A stretch of DNA of 64,000 nucleotides, taken from Georgenia yuyongxinii. GTDB taxonomy: Bacteria > Actinomycetota > Actinomycetes > Actinomycetales > Actinomycetaceae. Location: NCBI RefSeq assembly GCF_006352065.1, contig NZ_CP040915.1, positions 1,612,001 through 1,676,000 on the forward strand, read 5' to 3'. Both the position numbers and the translations under genes were made by a program. The notes under the pieces were generated by a model. The model saw only the letters and a list, made by a program, of their open reading frames with translations, was not told where the DNA came from and made no database searches. Shown in pieces: positions 37,140 through 45,419 of this stretch (position 1 is its first letter; every line of letters begins with the position of its first letter).

Positions 37140-38564
37140 ATGCGTAGAGCGAAGATCGTGTGCACCCTCGGCCCCGCCACAGAGTCCCCAGAGAAGGTCC
37201 AGGAGCTGGTCGACGCCGGCATGGACGTTGCCCGGATCAACCGGTCGCACGGCAAGGTCGAGGAGCACGAGGCGGTCTACCGCAACGTGCGTGCCGCCGC
37301 CCAGGCCTCGGGCCGCGCGGTCGCCGTCCTGGTCGACCTGCAGGGCCCGAAGATCCGCCTCGGCAACTTCGCCAACGGGAAGGAGGACCTCAAGGAGGGT
37401 GACACCTTCACCATCACCACCGAGGACGTCCCCGGCACCGCCGAGCTCGCCTCCACCACCTACAAGGGCCTCCCGGGCGACTGCCAGCCCGGTGACCGCA
37501 TCCTCATCGACGACGGCAAGGTCGGGGTGCGCGTCCTCGAGGTCGACGGCACCCGCGTCGTCACCCGCGTCGAGGTGCCCGGCCCCGTGTCGAACCACAA
37601 GGGCCTGAACCTGCCCGGCGTCGCCGTCTCCGTCCCCGCACTGTCCGAGAAGGACAAGGAGGACCTGCGCTGGGCCCTCAAGATCGGCGCCGACATGATC
37701 GCCCTGTCCTTCGTCCGCTCCGCCGCGGACGTCGAGGACGTCCACGCGATCATGGACGAGGAGGGACGCCGCGTCCCGGTCATCGCGAAGGTCGAGAAGC
37801 CGCAGGCCGTGGAGAACCTCGTCGAGATCGTCGACGCGTTCGACGGCATCATGGTCGCCCGCGGCGACCTGGGCGTCGAGCTCCCGCTGGAGCAGGTCCC
37901 GCTCGTGCAGAAGCGCGCCATCGAGCTGGCCCGCCGCAACGCCAAGCCGGTCATCGTCGCCACGCAGATGCTCGAGTCCATGGTGACCAGCCCGCGGCCG
38001 ACCCGCGCCGAGGCCTCCGACGTCGCCAACGCCATCCTCGATGGCGCCGACGCGGTCATGCTCTCCGGCGAGACCTCGGTGGGCCAGTTCCCGATCGAGA
38101 CCGTGCGCACCATGGCCCGGATCGTGGAGAACACCGAGGAGAACGGCGGCGAGCGCATCGCCCCGCTCGGCTCCAGCCCGCACACCCGCGGCGGCGTCAT
38201 CACCCGCGCCGCGGCCGAGATCGGCGAGATGCTCGAGACCAAGTATCTGGTCACGTTCACCCAGTCCGGCGACTCCGCCCGGCGCATGTCCCGCCTGCGC
38301 TCGCCCATCCCGCTGCTGGCCTTCACCCCCGACACCGACGTGCGCAACCGGCTCGCGCTCAGCTGGGGCGTGCAGACCTACACGGTGCCCGCGGTCAGCC
38401 ACACCGACGACATGGTCAACCAGGTCGACCAGCTGCTGCAGACCACCGGTCTCGCGGAGGAGGGGGACCGGGTGGTCATCGTGGCCGGTATGCCCCCGGG
38501 CCAGGTCGGCTCGACCAACTCGATCCGCGTGCACAAGATCGGCGAGACCTACAGCAAGGCCTGA
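37140..38564 (+). CDS. pyk: Pyk, pyruvate kinase
   Basis: Last ATP-forming step of glycolysis. It has 474 residues. Seen: MRRAKIVCTLGPA, the substrate loop ARINRSHG (usual RLNFSHG, with Arg instead of Phe; the active-site Arg, Asn and Ser are kept), VAKVEKPQAVENL with the catalytic Lys, VARGDLGVELP, and the ATQMLESM signature. The C-terminal domain has the effector-site region. A strong hairpin follows, then tRNA-Leu. Confidence 0.97.
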   Translation: MRRAKIVCTLGPATESPEKVQELVDAGMDVARINRSHGKVEEHEAVYRNVRAAAQASGRAVAVLVDLQGPKIRLGNFANGKEDLKEGDTFTITTEDVPGTAELASTTYKGLPGDCQPGDRILIDDGKVGVRVLEVDGTRVVTRVEVPGPVSNHKGLNLPGVAVSVPALSEKDKEDLRWALKIGADMIALSFVRSAADVEDVHAIMDEEGRRVPVIAKVEKPQAVENLVEIVDAFDGIMVARGDLGVELPLEQVPLVQKRAIELARRNAKPVIVATQMLESMVTSPRPTRAEASDVANAILDGADAVMLSGETSVGQFPIETVRTMARIVENTEENGGERIAPLGSSPHTRGGVITRAAAEIGEMLETKYLVTFTQSGDSARRMSRLRSPIPLLAFTPDTDVRNRLALSWGVQTYTVPAVSHTDDMVNQVDQLLQTTGLAEEGDRVVIVAGMPPGQVGSTNSIRVHKIGETYSKA

Positions 38565-38590
38565 CGCCGGGACTGCGACACACGCTGACG

Positions 38591-38619
38591 CGGCCGGCCG
38601 GGGGACTCCCGGCCGGCCG
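38591..38619 (+). terminator. hairpin terminator after pyk
   Basis: A 12-bp perfect GC stem (CGGCCGGCCGGG pairing with its complement) with a 5-nt loop GGACT. Confidence 0.65.
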
Positions 38620-38672
38620 ACGTGCGTCGGCGTGGACCGGCCGCCGGCCACGCTACTGTGGCCCCGCCCCAC

Positions 38673-38757
38673 GCTCCTGTGGTGGAACTGGCAGACACAC
38701 CGCACTCAAAATGCGGCGCCGAGAGGCATGCGGGTTCGAGTCCCGCCGGGAGCACCA
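38673..38757 (+). tRNA. tRNA-Leu (anticodon CAA)
   Basis: 85 nt including an encoded 3' CCA. The acceptor stem GCTCCTG pairs with CGGGAGC (one G-T pair), the anticodon stem CCGCA/TGCGG encloses the loop CTCAAAA with anticodon CAA, and the T arm GCGGG-TTCGAGT-CCCGC is perfect. A variable arm is present, as expected for class II tRNA-Leu. TACTGT at 38654 is a plausible -10. The order pyk-tRNA-Leu-pdtaR is common in Micrococcales. Confidence 0.95.
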
Positions 38758-38828
38758 GACGGCCGTCGCGGCCGTGTTGAACGCGTCACGTGGGCTTTTC
38801 GCGGGCTGCCCGTCGACGGAACGCGCTA

Positions 38829-38834
38829 TAGGCT
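38829..38834 (+). promoter_or_regulatory. -10 element TAGGCT, leaderless start of pdtaR
   Basis: TAGGCT (within TATAGGCT) ends 7 nt before the GTG at 38842. Confidence 0.55.
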
Positions 38835-38841
38835 TACCGCC

Positions 38842-39537
38842 GTGACCACGAAGAAGCGCAGCGAGGCCCCCACCAGCGACGACACCGCGTCCCCCGCGGA
38901 CGGCGGGGCGATCGAGCTCGAGCTGCCCGGCCCCGAGGCCGGCGCGGCGGAGGAGCCGGCGAAGCGGCGTCGCATCGTCGTGGCCGAGGACGAGACGCTC
39001 ATCCGCCTCGACATCGTCGAGAGCCTCACCGAGGCCGGCTTCGACGTCGTCGGCGAGGCGGGCAACGGCGAGCAGGCCGTCGCGCTCGCCACGGAGCTCG
39101 AGCCCGACGTCGTCGTGATGGACGTGAAGATGCCGGTGATGGACGGCATCACCGCCGCCGAGCGCATCATCGGCGCCCGCACCTGCGCCGTCGTCATGCT
39201 CACCGCCTTCTCCCAGAGGGAGCTGATCGAGCGGGCCCGCGACGCCGGCGCCATGGCCTACGTGGTCAAGCCCTTCACCCCGGCCGACCTGGTGCCCGCC
39301 GTCGAGATCGCCATCTCGCGCCACCAGGAGATCACCTCCCTCGAGGCCGAGGTCGCGTCCCTGTCGGAGCAGTTCGAGACCCGCAAGCGCGTGGACCGCG
39401 CCAAGGGCCTCCTCATGACCAAGATGGGGCTGAGCGAGCCCGAGGCCTTCCGCTGGATCCAGAAGACCTCCATGGACCGGCGCCTCACCATGCGCGAGGT
39501 CGCCGACGCCGTCATCGAGCAGGTCGGTTCGAAGTAG
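38842..39537 (+). CDS. pdtaR: PdtaR-type ANTAR response regulator
   Basis: Transcription antitermination regulator that binds paired RNA hairpins when phosphorylated. It has 231 residues. An acidic N-terminal extension (1-45) precedes the receiver domain (about 48-165), with phosphoacceptor D94 in VVVMDVKMP, acidic AEDE near 52, Thr in MLTAFSQ and Lys in VVKPF. The ANTAR domain is about 170-225 (RVDRAKGLLMTKMGLSEPEA). The partner kinase PdtaS is not in the window. Confidence 0.93.
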   Translation: MTTKKRSEAPTSDDTASPADGGAIELELPGPEAGAAEEPAKRRRIVVAEDETLIRLDIVESLTEAGFDVVGEAGNGEQAVALATELEPDVVVMDVKMPVMDGITAAERIIGARTCAVVMLTAFSQRELIERARDAGAMAYVVKPFTPADLVPAVEIAISRHQEITSLEAEVASLSEQFETRKRVDRAKGLLMTKMGLSEPEAFRWIQKTSMDRRLTMREVADAVIEQVGSK

Positions 39538-39556
39538 CACACGACAGCACCTGACC

Positions 39557-39584
39557 GGCCCGGTCCCCGCTCGGGGACCGGGCC
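39557..39584 (+). terminator. hairpin terminator after pdtaR
   Basis: A 12-bp perfect stem (GGCCCGGTCCCC / GGGGACCGGGCC) with a 4-nt loop GCTC. Confidence 0.7.
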
Positions 39585-39646
39585 GTCGTCGTCCCGCCGC
39601 GGAGACGCCGTCAGGCGTGTGTGATACGGACCACAATCGTGATCTT

Positions 39647-39661
39647 CTTGTGACACACAAG
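39647..39661. promoter_or_regulatory. perfect palindrome CTTGTG-ACA-CACAAG, candidate operator upstream of livK
   Basis: A 6-bp inverted repeat with a 3-nt centre lies 100 bp before the livK start. A TACGTT at 39697 may be the -10 of this promoter. The regulator is unknown. Confidence 0.4.
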
Positions 39662-39760
39662 CGGCCCATCACGAGGACACGGACACCCGTGGCCAATACG
39701 TTGGCGCGCACGGACGCACGCGGTCACCCGACCGTCCCGCCTCGTGACGAAGGAGAAGGC

Positions 39761-41035
39761 ATGATTCGCAGGAAGACAGCGCTCCGATCGCTGGCACTCG
39801 CCGCGGCGGTGACACTGACCCTGGCCGCTTGCGGGTCGGCGAGCGACGACGACGGCGACGCCGCGAGCCCCGGCGCCGGGGAAGGGGCGGCGGGGGACGC
39901 GCTGCTCCTGGGCACCCTGCTCCCGCAGACCGGGTCGCTCTCCCAGCTCGGCCCGCCCGAGATCGCCGGCGTCGACCTCGCCGTGAAGGAGATCAACGCA
40001 GCCGGCGGCGTGCTCGGCGCGGACGTGGAGGTCTCCCACAAGGACTCCTCCGACGCCGACAACGCCCAGGTGGCGACCCAGTCCGTCACCGAGCTGCTCA
40101 GCGAGGGCGCCCACGCCATCATCGGCGCGGCCTCCTCGCAGGTGACCCTGAACGTCATCGACGACGTCGTGGGCTCGGAGACCCTGATGGTCTCCCCGGC
40201 GAACACCGCGGCGAAGCTCTCCGGGTACTCGGACTTCTTCTTCCGTACCGCCCCGCCGGACACGGTCCAGGGCGACGTGCTGGGCAACCTGATCCTCGCC
40301 GACGGCCATGCCAACCTCGGCGTCCTGGTCTTCAACGAGGACTACGGCACCGGCCTGCGCGACGTCGTCCAGGGCGTCGTGGAGGAGAACGGCGGCACTG
40401 TCACCTTCGGCACGGCCGGGGACGAGTTCGACCCCACCGAGCAGAACTTCAGCACGATCGTTGGCAACGCACTCGCCACCAGCCCGGACGCGATCGCGAT
40501 CATCGCGTTCACCACGCAGACCCCGCTGATCGTGCAGGAGCTCGTCAACCAGGGCTTCGACATGTCGAAGACCTACTTCGTGGACGGCAACCTGCAGAAC
40601 TTCGGCGCCGACTTCGACCCCGGCACCCTCGATGGCGCGCAGGGCACCCAGCCCGGCGTGTTCCCAAGCGATGAGTTCCAGGGGCGCCTGAAGGAGGTCG
40701 ACCCCGACCTCCAGGACTTCAACTACGCGGCCGAGTCCTACGACGCGGCGATGCTCGTGGCGCTCGCCGCCGTGCGCGCGGAGAGCGTGACCCCCGCCGA
40801 CGTCCAGGCCAGCATGGCGGCGGTCTCCGGTGCCGAGGGTGGCACCGAGTGCACCGGCTTCGAGGAGTGCGCCGCGCTCCTGGCGGACGGTGAGGAGATC
40901 ATCTACCAGGCCGTCTCCGGCGTCGGGGCGTTCAACGGGGACAACGACCCCTCCGCCGCGAACATCGGGATCTACCTGTTCGACGGGGAGAACAACAACT
41001 CCTTCCAGCGGGTGGAGTTCGGCGAGATCAAGTAG
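39761..41035 (+). CDS. livK: branched-chain amino-acid type ABC transporter substrate-binding lipoprotein
   Basis: Extracytoplasmic binding lipoprotein of the LivK/periplasmic type-1 fold (424 residues). Signal peptide with lipobox LTLAAC and C24. The family start LLLGTLLPQTGSLSQLGPPEIAGVD, the ligand-site IIGAASSQVT, and LVFNEDYGTG are visible. A Cys pair in GTECTGFEEC probably forms a disulfide. The ligand could be Leu/Ile/Val, another amino acid, or urea. The ATG has AAGGAGAAGG as SD. It is convergent with livHMGF, which presumably encodes the rest of the transporter. Confidence 0.9.
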   Translation: MIRRKTALRSLALAAAVTLTLAACGSASDDDGDAASPGAGEGAAGDALLLGTLLPQTGSLSQLGPPEIAGVDLAVKEINAAGGVLGADVEVSHKDSSDADNAQVATQSVTELLSEGAHAIIGAASSQVTLNVIDDVVGSETLMVSPANTAAKLSGYSDFFFRTAPPDTVQGDVLGNLILADGHANLGVLVFNEDYGTGLRDVVQGVVEENGGTVTFGTAGDEFDPTEQNFSTIVGNALATSPDAIAIIAFTTQTPLIVQELVNQGFDMSKTYFVDGNLQNFGADFDPGTLDGAQGTQPGVFPSDEFQGRLKEVDPDLQDFNYAAESYDAAMLVALAAVRAESVTPADVQASMAAVSGAEGGTECTGFEECAALLADGEEIIYQAVSGVGAFNGDNDPSAANIGIYLFDGENNNSFQRVEFGEIK

Positions 41036-41072
41036 CGACGACGGCGCGGCCCCCTCCCGCGCGACGCACCTT

Positions 41073-41100
41073 CGGCCCGGCGGAGCAACCCGCCGGGCCG
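41073..41100. terminator. hairpin terminator between livK and livF
   Basis: An 11-bp stem (CGGCCCGGCGG / CCGCCGGGCCG) with a 6-nt loop lies between the convergent livK and livF genes and may serve both. Confidence 0.6.
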
Positions 41101-41130
41101 TCGGCGTGCAGCGGAGGCAGCGCCCGAGCG

Positions 41131-41170
41131 ATCAGCCCGAGATCTGCGCGATCAGCCTGAGATCTGCGCC
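41131..41170. repeat. 20-bp tandem duplication spanning the livF stop codon
   Basis: ATCAGCC(C/T)GAGATCTGCGC(G/C) occurs twice back to back. Copy 2 contains the present livF stop (41152-41154); copy 1 contains another stop in the same relative position. Confidence 0.85.
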
Positions 41171-41970
41171 GACCCGGCCCGCTCGGCGTCGGCCTTCTCG
41201 ACGTCGGCCGCCAACGTGCCGAGGTAGAGCTGGATGACCTTGGGGTCGTCCATGAGCTCGCGGCCGGGGCCGCTGTGCGCGTTCGTGCCCTGGTCCAGCA
41301 CGTAGGCGCGGTGGCAGATCTGCAGGCACCGGCGCGCGTTCTGCTCGACGATGACGATCGAGACGCCGGCCTTGTTGATCTTCCGCGTGCGGATGAACGT
41401 CTCGTCCTGCCGGACGGGGGAAAGGCCCGCCGAGGGCTCGTCGAGGAGGAGGACCTTCGGGTCCATCATCAGGGCGCGGCCCATGGCGACCATCTGCCGT
41501 TCACCGCCGGAGAGTGACCCCGCACGTTGCTTCCGGCGCTCGCTCAGCGTGGGGAAGATGTCGACGATCGCCTCGAACCGCTCCGCGAACCGCCGTGGGG
41601 CTTGGTACAGCCCCATCTGGAGGTTCTCCTCGATGGTCAGGGTGGGAAAGACGTTGTTGTTCTGAGGCACGAAGCCGATGCCGCGGCGCACGAGCGAGTC
41701 TGCGCGGTGGTTCTTGATGTCTTCCCCGGCGAGCGTGACCGTGCCGGAGCGAACCGTCACCAGCCCGAAGAGGGCCTTGAGCAGGGTCGACTTCCCCGCC
41801 CCGTTGGGCCCGATGATGCCGACGAGCTCGCCCGGGTGCAGGGCCAGGCTGCACCCGCGCAGGATGTCCACGCCGGGCAGGTAGCCGGCGACGACGTCCT
41901 CGGCGAGCAGCAGCGGCTCACCCACGGGGGCGCCCGCGTGCGGGCCGGTCGCAGTGACGGTGGTGCTCAT
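41152..41970 (-). CDS. livF: LivF-type ABC transporter ATP-binding protein
   Basis: One of the two ATPases of the branched-chain amino-acid type importer (272 residues). Walker A IGPNGAGKST, signature LSGGERQMVAMGRAL and Walker B VLLLDEPSAGLSP are present, with LivF-typical IVEQNARRCLQI after the D-loop. The C-terminus LYLGTLAADVEKAD ends in a stop inside a 20-bp duplication. Last gene of the minus-strand livHMGF operon; the gap to livG is 10 nt. Confidence 0.93.
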   Translation of the reverse strand: MSTTVTATGPHAGAPVGEPLLLAEDVVAGYLPGVDILRGCSLALHPGELVGIIGPNGAGKSTLLKALFGLVTVRSGTVTLAGEDIKNHRADSLVRRGIGFVPQNNNVFPTLTIEENLQMGLYQAPRRFAERFEAIVDIFPTLSERRKQRAGSLSGGERQMVAMGRALMMDPKVLLLDEPSAGLSPVRQDETFIRTRKINKAGVSIVIVEQNARRCLQICHRAYVLDQGTNAHSGPGRELMDDPKVIQLYLGTLAADVEKADAERAGSAQISG

Positions 41971-41980
41971 CCGTGCCTCC

Positions 41981-42862
41981 TCAGTCCTCGAGCAGCGAGT
42001 CGTCGCCGAGGTCGGTGTCGTGGTGGGACCCGAGGTAGGCGTCGACGACCGCCTGCTCGTGCATCACGGTGTGGGCGGGGCCCTCCGCGACGATGCGGCC
42101 CTCGGCCATGACGACCACCCAGTCGGAGACGTGCCGGACCATGTGCATGTCGTGCTCGACGAAGAGGACCGTCATGCCCTCCTCCCGCAGCCGGGTGATG
42201 TGCCCGAGCAGGGACTGCGTCAGGGCCGGGTTCACGCCTGCCATGGGCTCGTCCAGCATGATCAGCTTCGGGTCGCTCATCAGCGCCCGGGCCATCTCCA
42301 GCAGCTTGCGCTGGCCGCCGGAGAGGCTGCCGGCGAAGTCGTCCTTCTTCGTGTCGAGCTTGAAGCGCTCGAGCAGCGTCATCGCCTTCTCGGTGATCGC
42401 CTTCTCGCGGGCGCGCCACAGCGTGGGCAGGAGGGCGACGGTGAACTTCTCACCCTGCTGCCCGGTGGCGCCCAGCCGCATGTTGTCCAGCACGGTCATC
42501 CGGTTGAGCGCCTTGGTCAGCTGGAAGGTGCGGACCATGCCGGCCCGGGCCGCCCGGGCCGCGCTGAGCTTCTCCGCGCGCTGTCCGTCGAAGCTCCACC
42601 GCCCCGTGTCGGCCTGGTCGAACCCGGTGAGCAGGTTGAACAGGGTGGTCTTGCCGGCCCCGTTCGGGCCGATGAGTGCGGTGATGGCGTTGCGGGCCAC
42701 CTCGAGGTGCTCGACCTCGACGGCCTTGATCCCGCCGAAGCTCCGGGAGACGTCGTCGGCGACGAGGATGGGATCGGCCTTTACCGAGCCCGGGACCCGC
42801 TCCACGCTCGAGAAGTCCGGCGCCGGTGTCGCCGGCGCGGTCGGCTCGGTCTCAACGAACAT
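41981..42862 (-). CDS. livG: LivG-type ABC transporter ATP-binding protein
   Basis: Second ATPase of the importer (293 residues). Walker A IGPNGAGKTTLFN, LivG-typical ARAGMVRTFQLTKALNRMTVLDNM, signature LSGGQRKLLEMARAL, Walker B LIMLDEPMAGVNP and H-loop VEHDMHMV. A 25-residue N-terminal extension precedes the family start. Its start overlaps the end of livM by 11 nt. Confidence 0.94.
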   Translation of the reverse strand: MFVETEPTAPATPAPDFSSVERVPGSVKADPILVADDVSRSFGGIKAVEVEHLEVARNAITALIGPNGAGKTTLFNLLTGFDQADTGRWSFDGQRAEKLSAARAARAGMVRTFQLTKALNRMTVLDNMRLGATGQQGEKFTVALLPTLWRAREKAITEKAMTLLERFKLDTKKDDFAGSLSGGQRKLLEMARALMSDPKLIMLDEPMAGVNPALTQSLLGHITRLREEGMTVLFVEHDMHMVRHVSDWVVVMAEGRIVAEGPAHTVMHEQAVVDAYLGSHHDTDLGDDSLLED

Positions 42863-43838
42863 TGATCGCCAGCTCCTTCTTGTCGCCGAGGATGCCTTGT
42901 GGTCGGAAGATGATCAGCAGCATGAGGGCGATCCCCACGAGGATCCAGCCGAAGGCCTCGATCTCCGCGACGGACATGACATCCTCGGGGACCACGGTGC
43001 GCATGATGCCCTTGATGAGCATCAGCGCTCCCCAGAAGAGCATCGACCCCAGGATCGGGCCGAACACGGTGGCCGCGCCCCCGAGCAGCAGGATGGTCCA
43101 GACCCAGAACGTGGTGGGTCTCCCCATCGAGTCGGGCTGCACCGCGCGGGGCAGCACGAACAGGACGCCGGCGAGCGCACCGAGCACACCGCCGATGACC
43201 AGGGACTGCATCTTGTAGGAGAAGACGTTCTTCCCCAGCGCCCGGACGGCGTCCTCGTCCTCGCGGATGCCCTTGAGCACCCGGCCCCACGGGCTCTTCA
43301 TGAGCCGCCAGACCAGCAGGCAGGCGAGCAGCACCAGAGCCCACGCCACGATCCGCAGCCACCAGCTGTTGGAGGCGTTGAGCGCGTAGGTGAAGGGCCC
43401 GAGCGTGAACCGGCCGTCCGGGAACGGGGAGGCGCCGACGAACGTGTGCTTGAAGGAGTTGCCCAGCAGGCCGTTGGACGCACCGGTGACGTCCGACAGC
43501 GCGGTGGAGCGTCCGACGATGCGGACGATCTCCGCGGCGGCGATGGTGACGATGGCGAGATAGTCCCCGCGAAGCTTGAGCGTCGGGATGCCGAGGAGGA
43601 CGGCGAAGACGACAGCGCTGGCCATGGCCGCCAGCACCGAGGCCCACAGGGGCCAGCCGGCGATGGTGGTGATGGCGAAGCCGTACGCGCCCAGGAGCAT
43701 GAACCCCGCCTGGCCCATGTTGAGCAGGCCGGTGAGGCCGAAGTGCACGTTCAGCCCGATGGCGGCCAGCGCCAGCGCTGCGGTGGTCGGCGCGAAGAGC
43801 TCGCCGGCGACGTTGGTGAGCAGGTTTGCCCAGTCCAT
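42852..43838 (-). CDS. livM: LivM-type ABC transporter permease
   Basis: Membrane permease of the branched-chain amino-acid family (328 residues, about nine hydrophobic segments). Family motifs: ALAAIGLNVHFGLTGLLNMGQAGFMLLGAY near the N-terminus, TLKLRGDYLAIVTIA, and the ATPase-coupling GRVLKGIREDEDAVRALGKNV. Partner of LivH in the heterodimeric pore. It lies 17 nt after livH. Confidence 0.93.
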   Translation of the reverse strand: MDWANLLTNVAGELFAPTTAALALAAIGLNVHFGLTGLLNMGQAGFMLLGAYGFAITTIAGWPLWASVLAAMASAVVFAVLLGIPTLKLRGDYLAIVTIAAAEIVRIVGRSTALSDVTGASNGLLGNSFKHTFVGASPFPDGRFTLGPFTYALNASNSWWLRIVAWALVLLACLLVWRLMKSPWGRVLKGIREDEDAVRALGKNVFSYKMQSLVIGGVLGALAGVLFVLPRAVQPDSMGRPTTFWVWTILLLGGAATVFGPILGSMLFWGALMLIKGIMRTVVPEDVMSVAEIEAFGWILVGIALMLLIIFRPQGILGDKKELAINVR

Positions 43839-43855
43839 GTGGTCGATCCCTTCCG

Positions 43856-45316
43856 TTACCCGACCCGTTGCGAGCGGCCGAGGATGCCTTGCGGCCGGAC
43901 CAGCAGCACGAGCACGAGGATGGCCATGGCGGCGGCGTAGCGCATGTCGCTGGGGATGAAGAGCGTGGACAGCTCGACGACGAGCCCGATCACGAGCGAG
44001 CCGACCAGGGCGCCGAACGCGGTGCCCAGGCCACCCAGGGTGACGGCCGCGAACATGAGCAGGAGCAGCGCCGTGCCCATGTTCCAGCGGGTCGCGCTGA
44101 AGTACAGGCCCAGCAGCACGCCACCCAGGGCGGCCAGCCCGGCGCCGGCCGTCCAGACCATGCGGACGATCCGGTCGACGTTGATCCCCGATGCGGCGGC
44201 GAGGGCGGGGTTGTCCGAGACCGCCCGGGTGGCGCGGCCGATCCGGGTGCTGGTGAGGGCGTAGCCGATGCCGCCGAGCACGACGATCGCGATGATGACC
44301 GAGACCAGCGACTGGATGGTCAGGCGCACCGGCCCGATCTCGATGATCTCCGGGTTGGAGGTGACGATGCGCAGCACCCCGCCGCCGGCGAAGAGGTTGA
44401 ACGTGTACTGCAGGGCGAGGGAGAGCCCGATAGTCACGATGAGCTGCTGGACCAGACCCACCCCACGACGGCGCAGCGGCGCCCAGATCCCGCGGTCCTG
44501 CAGGTAGCCGGAGATCAGCCCGATGAGGACGGCGAGGGCCCCGGCGACGGCCAGCGGCATGCCGAGCGTCTGGGCGAAGAAGTACGCGAGCAGCGCCCCG
44601 AGCGTGACCTGCTCACCGTGGGCGAAGTTGCTCAGCCCGGTGGTTCCGTACAGCAGGGACAGGCCCACCGAGGCCAGCGCGAACAGCAGCCCGAAGATCA
44701 GCCCGCTCACGACGAGCTGGGCCACCCGGCCTGTCGTGGAGGCACCCGCCGCGGCGGCGGTCTCGGCGGAGACGGCCACGTCGCCGCCCCCCTCGGCGGT
44801 GCCCGGCTCGGCGACGCCGCCCTCACCGGCGTCGCCGCTCCCGGTCTCGGTGGGACCCGCCGACGAGGGAGTGGCACCGCCCCCGGTGGGGGCTCCGAGG
44901 GGGAACAGCGCCCCGGCGCTGCTGCCCAGCTCGGCGACGACCGTGCGCGGGTTGTTGGCGGGGTCGCGCAGCGTCTCCCCGGCCGGCAGGGTCGCGGGGT
45001 CGACCTCCACCGCGTACTCCCCGGCGGCGGTGACGGCGGCCGTCCACCGGCCGGTGGCGTCGGTGGTGGCCTCGACCGTGGCGCCCTCGCCGGTGACCCT
45101 CAGGACGACGCCGACGGCGGGTTCGCCGTCCGCGGTGCGGATCGTGCCGCCCAGGCAGCCGGTCGCGGCGTCCGGGACGCATGCCTCGGCCGTGGCAGCC
45201 GCCGCGTGCGGGGTCCACGGCGTCGGTGCGATCGCGAGAAGGGTGCCGGCGATCAGCACCAGGAGGAGCGCGAGCAATCCGGGTCGGGCATGGGTGGATG
45301 TGGCACCGGGTGTCAC
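43856..45316 (-). CDS. livH: LivH-type permease with an exported N-terminal carboxypeptidase-regulatory-like domain
   Basis: A 486-residue protein, where LivH is normally about 290. Residues 190-486 are the LivH permease (GLIFGLLFALASVGLSLLYG, GLSNFAHGEQVTLGAL, ATPase-coupling STRIGRATRAVSDNPALA). Residues 13-42 form a signal-like hydrophobic segment. Residues about 44-118 look like a beta-sandwich of the carboxypeptidase-regulatory or Ig-like kind (GGTIRTADGEPAVGVVLRV, TTDATGRWTAAVTAAGEYAV), with a likely disulfide in ACVPDAATGC. Residues 120-185 are a Gly/Glu/Thr linker. GTG start with GGAG at 7 nt. The extra domain would sit outside the cell and may help dock LivK; that is inference. Confidence 0.9.
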   Translation of the reverse strand: MTPGATSTHARPGLLALLLVLIAGTLLAIAPTPWTPHAAAATAEACVPDAATGCLGGTIRTADGEPAVGVVLRVTGEGATVEATTDATGRWTAAVTAAGEYAVEVDPATLPAGETLRDPANNPRTVVAELGSSAGALFPLGAPTGGGATPSSAGPTETGSGDAGEGGVAEPGTAEGGGDVAVSAETAAAAGASTTGRVAQLVVSGLIFGLLFALASVGLSLLYGTTGLSNFAHGEQVTLGALLAYFFAQTLGMPLAVAGALAVLIGLISGYLQDRGIWAPLRRRGVGLVQQLIVTIGLSLALQYTFNLFAGGGVLRIVTSNPEIIEIGPVRLTIQSLVSVIIAIVVLGGIGYALTSTRIGRATRAVSDNPALAAASGINVDRIVRMVWTAGAGLAALGGVLLGLYFSATRWNMGTALLLLMFAAVTLGGLGTAFGALVGSLVIGLVVELSTLFIPSDMRYAAAMAILVLVLLVRPQGILGRSQRVG

Positions 45317-45382
45317 CGGCGGGCTCCGTCCTCTTCGACTATTCCGTCGCCCGGGCGGCCGGAAGCCGTCCGAGTGGTCGAG

Positions 45383-45413
45383 AGCCTAGAGGAGCGAACC
45401 CACAGAGTTGTAA
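45383..45413 (-). promoter_or_regulatory. candidate livHMGF promoter TTACAA-N19-TAGGCT
   Basis: On the minus strand TTACAA (45413-45408) and TAGGCT (45388-45383) are 19 nt apart and give a leader of about 60 nt before the livH GTG. Confidence 0.45.
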
Positions 45414-45419
45414 CCTTCG

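Noticed and set aside
37190-37260. Pyruvate kinase substrate loop RINRSHG instead of RLNFSHG
   Set aside because: The active-site Arg, Asn, Ser and His-Gly are kept; only a non-catalytic Phe is changed, so no functional claim is made.
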